Shown: positions 16,850 through 24,985 of the stretch, piece after piece | Layout: the number at the start of each line of letters is the position of its first letter | Numbering within the stretch: position 1 is the first letter of the stretch | Source: an uncultured Clostridia bacterium | GTDB taxonomy: Bacteria; Bacillota; Clostridia; Oscillospirales; Acutalibacteraceae | Length of the DNA: 64,000 nt | Assembly (NCBI GenBank): GCA_945787805.1 | Contig: CALZID010000009.1 | Location: 1-64,000, forward strand | Reading direction: 5' to 3' | Made by a program: the position numbers and the translations under genes | The notes under the pieces: generated by a model | The model's input: the letters and a program-made list of their open reading frames with translations, nothing else | Database searches by the model: none | Told to the model about the DNA's origin: nothing

Positions 16850-16885
16850 AAACGGTAAGAGCTTAATTTTCTCTTGCCGTTTTTA
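16850..16885 (+). terminator. Intrinsic terminator after glnA
   Basis: AACGGTAAGAG pairs with CTCTTGCCGTT (one wobble) around a 9-nt loop and is followed by TTTT. Confidence 0.88.
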
Positions 16886-16889
16886 TTTA

Positions 16890-16918
16890 TTGACTTGTAA
16901 GGTATATTGTGGTATTAT
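16890..16918 (+). promoter_or_regulatory. Sigma-A promoter of the GtrA-like gene
   Basis: TTGACT (16890-16895) and TATTAT (16913-16918) are spaced by 17 bp, directly after the glnA terminator. Confidence 0.75.
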
Positions 16919-16954
16919 TTATGCATAGCTTTTACATAAAAGGAGAATATTATT

Positions 16955-17524
16955 ATGGCAAAATTAAAAGACATTGACAATGCTGCCGCTTCAAAGGGTT
17001 CACTTATTAAAACAATTTGGCAGTTCGTTAAATTTATTTTTGTTTCACTTATTGCGTTTGTTATTCAAACATTTTTACCGCTTCTTCTCAAACTCTTTAT
17101 GAGTGATGAATTCCTTACAAAAGCATACGATATCTGGGGAATTTTCAAATCTTCGGTTGACGCAAAAACAGGTGTGGTATTAGGTCTTGGCGTGTTTATT
17201 GCCGCTAATGTTTCAAATGTTATCGCACAAATCGTTTCATTCTTTATCAACCGTGACAAAACATTCAATTCCGATGCAAATATTGCAATAACACTTCCTA
17301 TTTACATCGTTTTCACAATCGCACTTATTATCTTCTCGGCATGGCTTTCAACAGTGTTTATTCCGTTCTTCACAAAGCTTACAGGCTCAGCGGATACTGC
17401 AATGGCAATTTCAGGTGCATGCTGCGGTGCTATTCAGTTCTTCATTTACTTCCCGTTTGACAAGCTTCTCTTCCCCGAAAAGAAAGAAGAAAAGAAAGAA
17501 GAAACAGAAGAAGCAGCTGAATAA
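16955..17524 (+). CDS. GtrA-like four-helix membrane protein
   Basis: This 189-residue integral membrane protein has four hydrophobic segments (about residues 22-45, 70-98, 112-135 and 145-165) and a highly charged Lys/Glu tail. The segment NVIAQIVSFFINRDKTF, with its FFxNRxxxF core, is typical of the GtrA family. Those proteins are small flippase-like partners in glycosylation of surface polymers. I therefore lean to GtrA, but no glycosyltransferase gene is adjacent and the match is by pattern only. AGGAG lies 9 nt before the ATG, and a promoter precedes the gene. Confidence 0.65.
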   Translation: MAKLKDIDNAAASKGSLIKTIWQFVKFIFVSLIAFVIQTFLPLLLKLFMSDEFLTKAYDIWGIFKSSVDAKTGVVLGLGVFIAANVSNVIAQIVSFFINRDKTFNSDANIAITLPIYIVFTIALIIFSAWLSTVFIPFFTKLTGSADTAMAISGACCGAIQFFIYFPFDKLLFPEKKEEKKEETEEAAE

Positions 17525-17544
17525 TTCTTGTGCTTTGAAAATTC

Positions 17545-17575
17545 ACCCCGTACCTGTCAAGTACGGGGTATTTTT
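17545..17575 (+). terminator. Intrinsic terminator after the GtrA-like gene
   Basis: A perfect 9-bp stem (ACCCCGTAC / GTACGGGGT) with a 7-nt loop is followed by ATTTTT. Confidence 0.88.
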
Positions 17576-17587
17576 GTAGGTGATTTT

Positions 17588-18478
17588 ATGAATAAAAAAA
17601 CCGTATCAACAATATTTAATGTATTAAAAATAATAATTTCAATAATTATATGCATTTGCGCAGCGGTTTCAATGCTCGGTGCAACACTGATAAATGTGGG
17701 CAGAAATTATATAAATTCAGATGATTTTAAAAATCAAGTTCAAACAACGGATTTGAGCACGGTTAAGTTTATGGTTGGCAGCAAAAAAACAACCGTGAAT
17801 GAATATGTGAAAGACTCTGCAACAGATTACATAGAAAGTAAGAACAAATACTTCTTTACATTTGCAAACAAGGCGGTTGACCAAATTTTATCATCGGATT
17901 TTGTAAATAATGTAGTAAAAGACGAGGCTCTTTATCTTGCGGATTTCTTTATAAACAGCGATTCAAAAGCGGCACAAAACAGACTTGATAATAACGAATC
18001 TATTGATACGGTTCTCGAACTGAAACCGGCAAATGCAAAAAGCATTGAAGAAGCGGCAAGAATTTTCATACGCTCTTTTGTCATTACAAGCATTGAAAAA
18101 ACCGCAAGAATGCCGGCGGATAAATTTATCGTATTCTTATCACAAGTGACAGTCACAAAACTTGTTGTGCTGTCAGTAGTGCTTTTGATTTCGCTTATTG
18201 CAATAAACTATAAATCAATACTCAATGTGTTTTTATATAGCGGAATTGCATCAACAATTTGTTTTATAGTAATAACTTCGTTTCAGAGCAAGTTTGACAA
18301 AATCAATGCAGGCGCAGAAGATTTGGTCGGATATGTATTCTTAAAACCGTTGGCTGACAGTTATACAACCAATGCAAGAATTGCTTTGGCGGCAGGTCTG
18401 ATTCTAATCGCAGTCTTTATTGCGTGCTTGTATATATTCGGAAAGAACAAACAAGAAACAACAGAAAAAGCAGAATAA
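17588..18478 (+). CDS. Membrane protein of unknown function
   Basis: A 296-residue protein I do not recognise. One hydrophobic segment near the N-terminus (about 12-33) is followed by a mostly polar extracytoplasmic region of about 160 residues. Three more membrane segments then lie near 200-218, 222-240 and 270-290, and the tail is charged. ATG 17588 is chosen because TAGGTGA precedes it and the longer reading frame from 17528 would run through the terminator hairpin of the previous gene. Layout alone suggests a surface-exposed sensor or channel-like protein, but no function can be assigned. It ends at a terminator shared with the convergent transporter gene. Confidence 0.75.
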   Translation: MNKKTVSTIFNVLKIIISIIICICAAVSMLGATLINVGRNYINSDDFKNQVQTTDLSTVKFMVGSKKTTVNEYVKDSATDYIESKNKYFFTFANKAVDQILSSDFVNNVVKDEALYLADFFINSDSKAAQNRLDNNESIDTVLELKPANAKSIEEAARIFIRSFVITSIEKTARMPADKFIVFLSQVTVTKLVVLSVVLLISLIAINYKSILNVFLYSGIASTICFIVITSFQSKFDKINAGAEDLVGYVFLKPLADSYTTNARIALAAGLILIAVFIACLYIFGKNKQETTEKAE

Positions 18479-18480
18479 AA

Positions 18481-18514
18481 AAATCCCCCTGTTCGAGAAA
18501 GAATAGGGGATTTT
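18481..18514. terminator. Bidirectional terminator between convergent genes
   Basis: AAATCCCC pairs with GGGGATTTT, with extra pairing inside (TGTTC/GAATA, one bulge). It has A- and T-runs on both sides and lies between the unknown membrane protein gene and the transporter gene. Confidence 0.8.
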
Positions 18515-18520
18515 ATGTTC

Positions 18521-19912
18521 TTATTTATCGTTAATATGTTTTTCTATGATATTTGTAACTCTCTTGTCGTTATAGAAACAGAAGAAGAGAAGCGACAGCA
18601 AACTAAATCCACCGGCAAAAATACCTGTGAGCTTTACGCCTAAAAGTCCGACTGATTCACCCTGTAAAGCGCCGACTGCGAGAATGCTCGAAACGCCCAT
18701 CATAGCAACGGCGGATGCGATTTTCTCAATAAAGGTTTTTACTGCGGAGAAAATGCCTTCACGGTTGACCTTGTTTTCTAAACTGTCACTTTGAATAATG
18801 TCAGAAAGCACCGATTGGGGCAAAATGTTAATTGCGGCAAAGGGGAACGAAACCACAATACCCATCGCAAGACCGACAAATAATTCTTTGCCGGGGAAAA
18901 GTGCGGCAACCTTGTCGCCGAAATAGATAAATCCAAATACAATTGTAAAAACAATACTTGCAAGCACTAAAAGTATTTTCTTGTTATATTTTCTGCTGAA
19001 TTTAATAATCATCGGGAATAAACAAATTGCAACTGCAATGGCTGAAAGCATAACTAAAAATGACTGTGATTCGGGTACATTCAAAAGCATTGTAATATAA
19101 TAAAGCATAGCAGTCTGGAAGAATGCCATTGAAACACCGCTGAACAAATCGCCGGCGGCAAAAATTACGAAATCACGGTTTTTGAAAACAAGTGCAAATG
19201 ATTTAAGCATTGATTCTTTTGGTTTAATATTCTTTTCAACATATTCATTTTCGTCAAATGCAAAAGCAGTCAATAACAGAGAGGTCACACCGCAAATTGC
19301 AAAGAAAGTGAAAACCGTTCTCCAAGCCCAAAGGGGAGAGAGCCCCAATGAAATTTTGAGAATATCAACAAAAAGAGTTGCCGCATACATAAATGAGCTT
19401 GTACCCATAAAGAAAACCGTACTTAAACCGTAATATCCGACTCGGTCTTTCGCGTCAGGGATAATCTCGGGCACCAAAGCGTTTCGCGGAATAAAATAGA
19501 AGGTGTATGATGTGTAATATGTAATGAGAAAAAATCCGACCCAAACAGCATTGGCAACAGACCCCGCTTTAAACGGGGCATAGAAAATCATAAGCACCGA
19601 TAATGCATAGGGGATTGCGGCAAATCTTAAAAACGGCATTCTGCGTCCTGCCTTGTAAGTACATTTGTCAGAAAGCGAAGCGACAATCGGGTCGGTAACG
19701 GCGTCAACAATTTTGCCGACAGCGGTAATCAACGCCATAACTGTAATAAACCCTAAAAACTTGTTTTCAGGCAATAAAATCGGCAAACCGCTTTTTGCGG
19801 TGGGCTGATAAAAATACAACAGATAGTTGCCAATCATACCGTTAAAAAATCCCTTTGCAATATCTGCAAGGCAATAACGGTACATTTTTCTTTTCGGTAA
19901 TTTCTTAACCAT
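18521..19912 (-). CDS. MFS transporter, glycoside-pentoside-hexuronide (GPH/MelB) family
   Basis: This 463-residue transporter has about twelve membrane segments. The GPH hallmark DAVTDPIVASLSDKCTYKAG is near residues 66-85, followed by RRMPFL; it corresponds to the MelB cation site and loop 2-3. These transporters bring in sugars or sugar conjugates with H+ or Na+, but the substrate cannot be inferred here because no glycosidase is adjacent. AAAGGATG precedes the ATG. The gene starts 15 nt after the DUF5131 gene on the same strand, so the two are probably co-transcribed, a pairing without an obvious functional reason. Confidence 0.88.
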   Translation of the reverse strand: MVKKLPKRKMYRYCLADIAKGFFNGMIGNYLLYFYQPTAKSGLPILLPENKFLGFITVMALITAVGKIVDAVTDPIVASLSDKCTYKAGRRMPFLRFAAIPYALSVLMIFYAPFKAGSVANAVWVGFFLITYYTSYTFYFIPRNALVPEIIPDAKDRVGYYGLSTVFFMGTSSFMYAATLFVDILKISLGLSPLWAWRTVFTFFAICGVTSLLLTAFAFDENEYVEKNIKPKESMLKSFALVFKNRDFVIFAAGDLFSGVSMAFFQTAMLYYITMLLNVPESQSFLVMLSAIAVAICLFPMIIKFSRKYNKKILLVLASIVFTIVFGFIYFGDKVAALFPGKELFVGLAMGIVVSFPFAAINILPQSVLSDIIQSDSLENKVNREGIFSAVKTFIEKIASAVAMMGVSSILAVGALQGESVGLLGVKLTGIFAGGFSLLSLLFFCFYNDKRVTNIIEKHINDK

Positions 19913-19927
19913 AATTACATCCTTTAC

Positions 19928-20644
19928 TTATAATATTTTATAATCAATTCCGGCAAGCTTAGCTTGTCTCATTAAGTCCTTAACTTGCAGTTTATACTCT
20001 TTTCCGTCTTTTATAAAATATGTGCCGCATTGACGAAATTCAAAATTTGTATTGGCGTTTATGCATTGTTCTCTAATATGAAGTACCCAGTCATAGTGTA
20101 GGGGACGAGCATTATAGTCCGACTCTCCGCCTACAACAACGCACTCAATTCCGTCAAGATATTTTTCCATATCAATATCGCTTATTAGCGGCTGCGCAGT
20201 AATCTGCTTGTGCTTAATGGGTAAATCCTTGAATATTGAAAGTTTTTTATCCGCATTTTTTTGATTTTCAACAGTGCAGCAAACCACAACATTGTCATAT
20301 CCGTCATTCCAGTCATTCGGAATACACTCTGTAAATCTTTCAATACGCTTAGTGAGAAATAAAAAGGTACAATCTTGGCGTTCTTTTATCATCTGCCAAC
20401 ATTCTTTTCTCCATTCGTCCGCTTCTTCAATGAGAAAATCAGAAGAAAAGCATACATAAACAAGACCCGCCGACATCTTGTATTCGCCGTTTTTCTTTTT
20501 GTCTATGGGTTTCGTAAAATTTTTAGTTTTTACAATTTCATTTGTATTAACACCGCGTTTTGCATCGCCTTTGTGTATGTAACAGTGCAAGCATCCGTCA
20601 CTGCACCTGTGACATCCACGCCACGGTTCCCACATTGATGCCAT
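19928..20644 (-). CDS. DUF5131 (phage Gp37/Gp68-like) protein with radical-SAM-like cysteine motif
   Basis: This 238-residue protein has an N-terminal WRGCHRCSDGCLHCY segment. Cys14, Cys18 and Cys21 form the CX3CX2C pattern that holds the 4Fe-4S cluster in radical SAM enzymes. Later blocks typical of the family are VYVCFSSDFLIEEADEWR, FLFLTKRIERF, VVVCCTVENQ, ITAQPLISDID and VVVGGESDYNARP. DUF5131 proteins are found in phages and bacteria and their substrate is unknown; a radical SAM TIM-barrel fold is plausible. GGAGAG lies about 5 nt before the ATG. It precedes the GPH transporter in a likely operon. Whether it acts on DNA, RNA or a metabolite cannot be told. Confidence 0.82.
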   Translation of the reverse strand: MASMWEPWRGCHRCSDGCLHCYIHKGDAKRGVNTNEIVKTKNFTKPIDKKKNGEYKMSAGLVYVCFSSDFLIEEADEWRKECWQMIKERQDCTFLFLTKRIERFTECIPNDWNDGYDNVVVCCTVENQKNADKKLSIFKDLPIKHKQITAQPLISDIDMEKYLDGIECVVVGGESDYNARPLHYDWVLHIREQCINANTNFEFRQCGTYFIKDGKEYKLQVKDLMRQAKLAGIDYKIL

Positions 20645-20770
20645 AATATCTCTCCGTTTAATACAGTTTTTATCATTATAACAGTTTTACTATACAACTT
20701 TCACTTTTCCGTTATTTTTAATACTTGTTCAAAGGTGTTTGTAGAGTGAAAAGGTAAGAAGTAATAAGTA

Positions 20771-20804
20771 AAAAATCCTAAATTCGCAAGAATTTAGGAT
20801 TTTT
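20771..20804 (-). terminator. Terminator of the tRNA operon
   Basis: A perfect 15-bp stem (AAAAATCCTAAATTC / GAATTTAGGATTTTT) with a GCAA loop lies directly after the CCA end of tRNA-Tyr on the minus strand. Confidence 0.92.
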
Positions 20805-20889
<85 letters not shown>

Positions 20890-20908
20890 ATATTATTTAA
20901 TATAAAAA

Positions 20909-20984
20909 TGGAGCTGGTGGACGGACTCGAACCCCCGACCTGCTGATTACAAATCAGCTGCTCTACCAACTGAGCTACACCAGC
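20909..20984 (-). tRNA. tRNA-Thr (UGU)
   Basis: Acceptor GCTGGTG pairs with CACCAGC, the D arm is GCTCAGTTGGTAGAGC, the anticodon stem CTGAT/ATCAG holds TTTGTAA (anticodon TGT), the T arm is CGGGGGTTCGAGTCCGTC-like, and CCA is encoded. It is first in the operon, 19 nt before tRNA-Tyr. Confidence 0.95.
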
Positions 20985-21000
20985 GTCTCAACGCTTGAAT

Positions 21001-21029
21001 ATAATATCATAACAAATTGAATTCGTCAA
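21001..21029 (-). promoter_or_regulatory. Promoter of the tRNA-Thr/tRNA-Tyr operon
   Basis: On the minus strand TTGACG (21024-21029) and TATTAT (21001-21006) are spaced by 17 bp, 16 bp before the tRNA-Thr 5' end. Confidence 0.85.
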
Positions 21030-21076
21030 GTGTTTTTTTAAACTTTTTTAAAAAATGTGACAGTTTTTTTATATCC

Positions 21077-21105
21077 TTGAATAGCACTGATTTCTGTGAT
21101 AAAAT
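21077..21105 (+). promoter_or_regulatory. Promoter of the sugar isomerase-like gene
   Basis: TTGAAT (21077-21082) and TAAAAT (21100-21105) are spaced by 17 bp. The implied start site near 21112 supports the ATG at 21142 over the one at 21118. Confidence 0.7.
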
Positions 21106-21141
21106 TAAGATGAATTATTGACAATATTGTGGGGCGAACTT

Positions 21142-21996
21142 ATGAAGATTTCTACTGAAATAGATTCAATTGTAGGATATGTGGGAGAAGAAAAAGCAGT
21201 CGAACTTGTGGCAAAAGCAGGATTTGATGCTTGGGACTTTTCAATGTTTAGAATGTGCCAAAACAAAAACGGTATTCTCGTACCTACAAAACATCCGACA
21301 GCACAGAGTGACTATCTTGTATTCGCACGAAAACTAAAACAGATAGGCTTTGATAACGGAATTGTCTGCAATCAATCCCATGCACCATTTCCGTCATCTC
21401 TTAAAAATATAGACCATTTAAAAAGAGCCATTGAATGTACAGCGGAAGCGGGTGGTGAAATCTGTATAATTCACCCAATGAACAATGGTACACCGGCAGA
21501 AAATGCAGAGATGTATTTTGAACTTTTACCATTTGCAAAAGAACATAATGTGAGAATTGCAACTGAAAATATGTGGAATTGGAGCAAATTCTTTCGACAT
21601 TCAAAATTTGCAGCTTGCGCAACTCCTAAAAGTTTTAATGAGCATCTTGATGCGGTCAATGATGAATATTTTGTCGCTTGTCTTGATATTGGTCATGCAG
21701 AAATGAAGGGTAGCAAAACTAATGCAGAAAAAATGATTCGTGAATTGGGTAATAGACTCAAAGCATTGCATATTCACGATAACGATAAACTTCACGATTC
21801 GCATCAAATTCCATTTTCAATGAACATTGATTTTCTACCCATTGTAAAAGCATTGAAAGATATCGGCTATGACGGATATTTCACTCTTGAAGCAAGCAGT
21901 TATCTTGAAAATATGCCAAAAGAAAATCTGATGAACGGAATAAATGACCTTAAAAATTCAGCACGAAAACTTGCTGACATGTACGAAAATCTATAA
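21142..21996 (+). CDS. Sugar phosphate isomerase/epimerase-like TIM-barrel protein
   Basis: This 284-residue member of the xylose isomerase-like (AP endonuclease 2) superfamily covers isomerases, epimerases and dehydratases of sugars and inositols. Typical metal-site and substrate residues appear as a Glu in IATENMWNW, Asp/His in CLDIGHAEMKG, His in LHIHDND and Glu in FTLEAS. The substrate is not inferable. The ATG at 21142 is preferred over the upstream frame start because it begins the conserved MKISTEID strand and fits the promoter position. It is a single gene with its own promoter and a terminator shared with the convergent nagD. Confidence 0.85.
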   Translation: MKISTEIDSIVGYVGEEKAVELVAKAGFDAWDFSMFRMCQNKNGILVPTKHPTAQSDYLVFARKLKQIGFDNGIVCNQSHAPFPSSLKNIDHLKRAIECTAEAGGEICIIHPMNNGTPAENAEMYFELLPFAKEHNVRIATENMWNWSKFFRHSKFAACATPKSFNEHLDAVNDEYFVACLDIGHAEMKGSKTNAEKMIRELGNRLKALHIHDNDKLHDSHQIPFSMNIDFLPIVKALKDIGYDGYFTLEASSYLENMPKENLMNGINDLKNSARKLADMYENL

Positions 21997-22001
21997 TAAA
22001 A

Positions 22002-22031
22002 CGACCTTGCAAATCGCAAGGTCGCAGTTTT
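22002..22031. terminator. Bidirectional terminator between isomerase-like gene and nagD
   Basis: A perfect 9-bp stem (CGACCTTGC / GCAAGGTCG) has T-rich tails on both strands. Confidence 0.85.
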
Positions 22032-22806
22032 ATAATTTCAACATTTCTCCAACATTGTCGAGAATGTATTTTGGGCGATAGGGAAATTTATCGATATCAT
22101 CCATAGATGTAACACCGCTGAGCACAAGTACGGTATCCACATTTGACTCGATACCCGCAATAATATCAGTGTCCATTCTGTCACCGATAAATGCGATTTC
22201 TTCACTGTGACAGTCAAGCTTGCGAAGTCCGTGGCGAAGCATAAGGGGATTGGGCTTGCCGACGAAATATGCTTTTTTACCCGTTGCAATTTCAATGGGA
22301 GAAATAAGCGAACCTGTAGCAGGCATAATTCCTTTTTCGGTAGGGCCGGTAATATCGGGATTTGTGCCGATAAGCTTAGCACCGTGAAGTACAAGCTCAA
22401 TTGCCTTTTCTATCTTTTCAAAATTATAGGTTCTTGTTTCGCCCACAACTACATAATCGGGGTTTACATCGTTCATATAAATCCCCTGGTCATAAAGTGC
22501 CTTGGTGAGTGCCGCTTCACCGATAACATAGGCTGTGCAGTTAGGCTTTTGACTGCTTAAAAATGCCGCAGTAGCCATAGCGCTTGTATAGAAGTGGTCA
22601 GCGGAAACCTTAAGTCCCATTCTCTCAAGCTTCATACTCAACTCGTGGGGAGTTTTTTCGGGACTGTTAGTTAAAAACACGAATTTTTTATCATTATCAA
22701 TCAGCCAGTTTACGAAATCGGCAACACCGTCAAGAATTTGATTTCCGTGATAGATAACGCCGTCCATATCGCTGATAAACCCTTTTTTATCTAAAAGATT
22801 ATCCAT
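22030..22806 (-). CDS. nagD: HAD-IIA family phosphatase, NagD type
   Basis: This 258-residue HAD phosphatase of the NagD branch in E. coli hydrolyses UMP and other nucleoside monophosphates. HAD motif I is DMDGVIYHG (nucleophile D13, acid D15), motif II LTNSPEKT, the cap carries YTSAMATAAFL and VNPDYVVVGETRTYN, motif III is the Lys in GKPNP and motif IV GDRMDTDIIAG. Similarity to E. coli NagD extends to LVLSGVTSMDDIDKFPYRP near the end. There are no N-acetylglucosamine genes nearby, so only the enzyme family is implied. ACGGAGG lies before the ATG. Confidence 0.88.
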   Translation of the reverse strand: MDNLLDKKGFISDMDGVIYHGNQILDGVADFVNWLIDNDKKFVFLTNSPEKTPHELSMKLERMGLKVSADHFYTSAMATAAFLSSQKPNCTAYVIGEAALTKALYDQGIYMNDVNPDYVVVGETRTYNFEKIEKAIELVLHGAKLIGTNPDITGPTEKGIMPATGSLISPIEIATGKKAYFVGKPNPLMLRHGLRKLDCHSEEIAFIGDRMDTDIIAGIESNVDTVLVLSGVTSMDDIDKFPYRPKYILDNVGEMLKL

Positions 22807-22831
22807 AACAATTACCTCCGTAACATCTATA

Positions 22832-22860
22832 ATTTTAAAGCAAATTTATTTAAAAGTCAA
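22832..22860 (-). promoter_or_regulatory. Promoter of nagD
   Basis: On the minus strand TTGACT (22855-22860) and TAAAAT (22832-22837) are spaced by 17 bp. Confidence 0.8.
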
Positions 22861-22871
22861 TTAAAACACTA

Positions 22872-22900
22872 TTGATTATCTTTATTTTATTTGATAAAAT
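22872..22900 (+). promoter_or_regulatory. Promoter of hisH-hisF
   Basis: TTGATT (22872-22877) and TAAAAT (22895-22900) are spaced by 17 bp. The -35 lies 11 bp from the -35 of the divergent nagD promoter. Confidence 0.78.
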
Positions 22901-22930
22901 ACCAATATTACTCTATAAGGAATGACAAAA

Positions 22931-23545
22931 ATGATTGCAATAATCGACTATGGTGCGGGAAATCTGCAAAGTGTAAAAAAAGCATTTGACTTTATCGGTG
23001 CCGAGAATGTAATCACAAATAACCCGAAAGTGATTATGTCTGCCGATAAAATACTTTTACCGGGCGTAGGCTCTTTTGGGGACGCTATGAATTCAATGGC
23101 AAAAAACGGACTTGTTGAAACTGTCAAAGAATGTGCTCTGGGCTCAAAACCTTTTCTCGGTATCTGCTTGGGACTTCAACTTTTGTTTGAAGAATCCGAA
23201 GAATCACCGGGAGTAAAAGGACTTGGAATTCTTAAGGGTAAAATCAGAAAATTTCCGTCGGATATGGGGCTTAAAATCCCCCATATCGGTTGGAATTCAT
23301 TGAATATCAAGCAAAAAGACGGCATTTTTAAAGATATTCCCGAAAACTCCTATGTTTATTTTGTCCATTCCTATTATCTTCTTGCAGAAGACGAAAGCGA
23401 TATTGCAACCGTTACAAATTACGGAATTGATTTTCACTCGGCAGTAGGCAAAAACAATGTGTTTGCTACACAGTTCCACCCTGAAAAAAGCGGAGATGTG
23501 GGCTTGCAAATACTTCGAAATTTCGCATCAATGGGGGTAGAATAA
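22931..23545 (+). CDS. hisH: Imidazole glycerol phosphate synthase, glutamine amidotransferase subunit
   Basis: HisH hydrolyses glutamine and channels ammonia into HisF for histidine and AICAR formation. Class I amidotransferase features are [10 protein letters not shown] at the start, the nucleophile Cys79 in [10 protein letters not shown], and His/Glu in FHPEKS near the end. PHIGWNS and YFVHSYY are HisH-specific. ATG 22931 is chosen over the ATG nine bases earlier because AAGGA lies 8 nt before it. The stop overlaps the hisF start (TAATG). No other histidine biosynthesis gene is in the window. Confidence 0.95.
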   Translation: MIAIIDYGAGNLQSVKKAFDFIGAENVITNNPKVIMSADKILLPGVGSFGDAMNSMAKNGLVETVKECALGSKPFLGICLGLQLLFEESEESPGVKGLGILKGKIRKFPSDMGLKIPHIGWNSLNIKQKDGIFKDIPENSYVYFVHSYYLLAEDESDIATVTNYGIDFHSAVGKNNVFATQFHPEKSGDVGLQILRNFASMGVE

Positions 23546-24300
23546 TGTACGCAAAAAGAATTATACCTTGTCTTGATGTAAAAAACGGACGGGTTGTAAA
23601 AGGCGTCAGCTTCGTAAATATCCGTGATGCAGGCGACCCTGTTGAATGTGCTATCGAATACAATAAAAAGGGTGCGGACGAACTTGTGCTTCTTGATATA
23701 ACCGCAACTCATGAAGGCAGGGGAACAATGCTCGAGATTGTCCGTAAGGTTGCAGACAATATCTTTATTCCTTTTACCGTGGGCGGTGGAATTCGTACTG
23801 TTGACGATTTCAAAGAATTACTTCGTGCGGGTGCAGATAAAATTTCGGTAAACTCTGCGGCAGTGCGTAATCCCGACCTTATAAATGAAGCCGCATATAA
23901 ATTCGGCAGTCAGTGTGTAGTTTGCGCCATTGACGCAAAGAGAAATGATAAGGGCTGGGAAGTCTATCTCAACGGCGGAAGAATCCCTACGGGTATTGAT
24001 GCGGTTAAGTGGGCAGAAGAAGCAGTCAAAAGGGGAGCCGGCGAAATACTCTTAACAAGTATGGATTGCGACGGACAAAAGCAAGGCTATGACAATGACC
24101 TTAACCGTGCAGTTTCGGAATGTGTAGGAGTGCCTGTAATCGCATCGGGCGGAGCAGGGGCAAAATCCCATTTCCTTGACGCATTTAACGATGGCAAAGC
24201 GGACGCAGTTCTTGCCGCCTCTCTCTTCCACTTCAACGAAATTCCCATTATGGACTTAAAACACTATCTTAAAGACAACGGAATATCGGTAAGATTGTAA
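23545..24300 (+). CDS. hisF: Imidazole glycerol phosphate synthase, cyclase subunit
   Basis: This TIM-barrel cyclase uses ammonia from HisH to turn PRFAR into imidazole glycerol phosphate and AICAR. The catalytic acids are D11 ([15 protein letters not shown]) and D130 (CAIDAKRN). Phosphate-binding stretches are [10 protein letters not shown] and [11 protein letters not shown], and the HisF-type STMDCDG-like segment reads [13 protein letters not shown]. At 251 residues it is full length. It is coupled to hisH as the second and last gene of the operon. AICAR links it to purine synthesis. Confidence 0.96.
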   Translation: MYAKRIIPCLDVKNGRVVKGVSFVNIRDAGDPVECAIEYNKKGADELVLLDITATHEGRGTMLEIVRKVADNIFIPFTVGGGIRTVDDFKELLRAGADKISVNSAAVRNPDLINEAAYKFGSQCVVCAIDAKRNDKGWEVYLNGGRIPTGIDAVKWAEEAVKRGAGEILLTSMDCDGQKQGYDNDLNRAVSECVGVPVIASGGAGAKSHFLDAFNDGKADAVLAASLFHFNEIPIMDLKHYLKDNGISVRL

Positions 24301-24306
24301 AAAACA

Positions 24307-24334
24307 GGACGATGCCTTTTGCATCGTCCCGTTT
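24307..24334. terminator. Terminator between hisF and the nitroreductase gene
   Basis: A perfect 9-bp stem (GGACGATGC / GCATCGTCC) with loop CTTTT is followed by CGTTTGCGTTT and preceded by AAAA, so it may serve both convergent genes. Confidence 0.75.
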
Positions 24335-24338
24335 GCGT

Positions 24339-24869
24339 TTATTCAATAACTTCACAAACTTCTTCAATGGGTTTTCTAATCTTGTTTCTCGGGCTTTCGT
24401 CTGCTGAATATCCCGTTGCAATAACAAGTCTGACTTTATCTTCAATGCCGAAGTATTCTCTGATTTTTTCTTCTTCCACCATACCGATAATACAAGTGCC
24501 GAGCCCTAAATCAGCGGCTTGTAAGCAATAATGTGCAACTGAAAGTCCTATGTCGTTTTCAGCCCATTTTTGCTTATTCTTAACTCTCTCGGCAACATGG
24601 GGTTTAAGCATTGCTTCCTTTTCCGTAACAATGGCAAATGCGGGACAATTGTCTGTGAATTTGTTAGCCCCGTTAGGCTGAACACATTCACGGACTTTTT
24701 CTGCATTTTCGGGTGTGTTTACAATATAATATTTCCACGGTTGAGAGTTACAGGCGGACGGGCTGAGTCTTGCCGCATCAACACATTTTAAAAGCAAGTC
24801 GGTGCTGACGGATTCGCCGTTATAATTTCTGCAACTCTCTCTTTTAAGTATAAGCTCATTAAATTTCAT
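24339..24869 (-). CDS. Nitroreductase-family flavoprotein
   Basis: A 176-residue FMN-dependent NAD(P)H oxidoreductase of the short nitroreductase type. Family hallmarks are the N-terminal RESCRNYNGESVS (the R-S-x-R FMN phosphate site region), SPSACNSQPWKYYIV, the AADLGLGTCIIGMVEE helix near residue 120 and IATGYSADESPRNKIRKP at the end. The physiological substrate is unknown. The start at 24869 (second ATG) is preferred because AGGAG is 8 nt upstream of it but only 2 nt from the first ATG. It has its own promoter and is divergent from pncB. Confidence 0.9.
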   Translation of the reverse strand: MKFNELILKRESCRNYNGESVSTDLLLKCVDAARLSPSACNSQPWKYYIVNTPENAEKVRECVQPNGANKFTDNCPAFAIVTEKEAMLKPHVAERVKNKQKWAENDIGLSVAHYCLQAADLGLGTCIIGMVEEEKIREYFGIEDKVRLVIATGYSADESPRNKIRKPIEEVCEVIE

Positions 24870-24898
24870 AATCATTTCTCCTAATTTAATATGAAATT

Positions 24899-24927
24899 AT
24901 TATATACTAAAAATTAAACATCTTCAA
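24899..24927 (-). promoter_or_regulatory. Promoter of the nitroreductase gene
   Basis: On the minus strand TTGAAG (24922-24927) and TATAAT (24899-24904) are spaced by 17 bp. Confidence 0.7.
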
Positions 24928-24940
24928 CAACAAATTATTA

Positions 24941-24969
24941 TGGACTTTTACATATTTCTTTGTTAAAAT
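24941..24969 (+). promoter_or_regulatory. Possible promoter of pncB
   Basis: TGGACT (24941-24946) and TAAAAT (24964-24969) are spaced by 17 bp. The -35 is only a partial match. Confidence 0.5.
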
Positions 24970-24985
24970 AAGAACGGTGATATTT

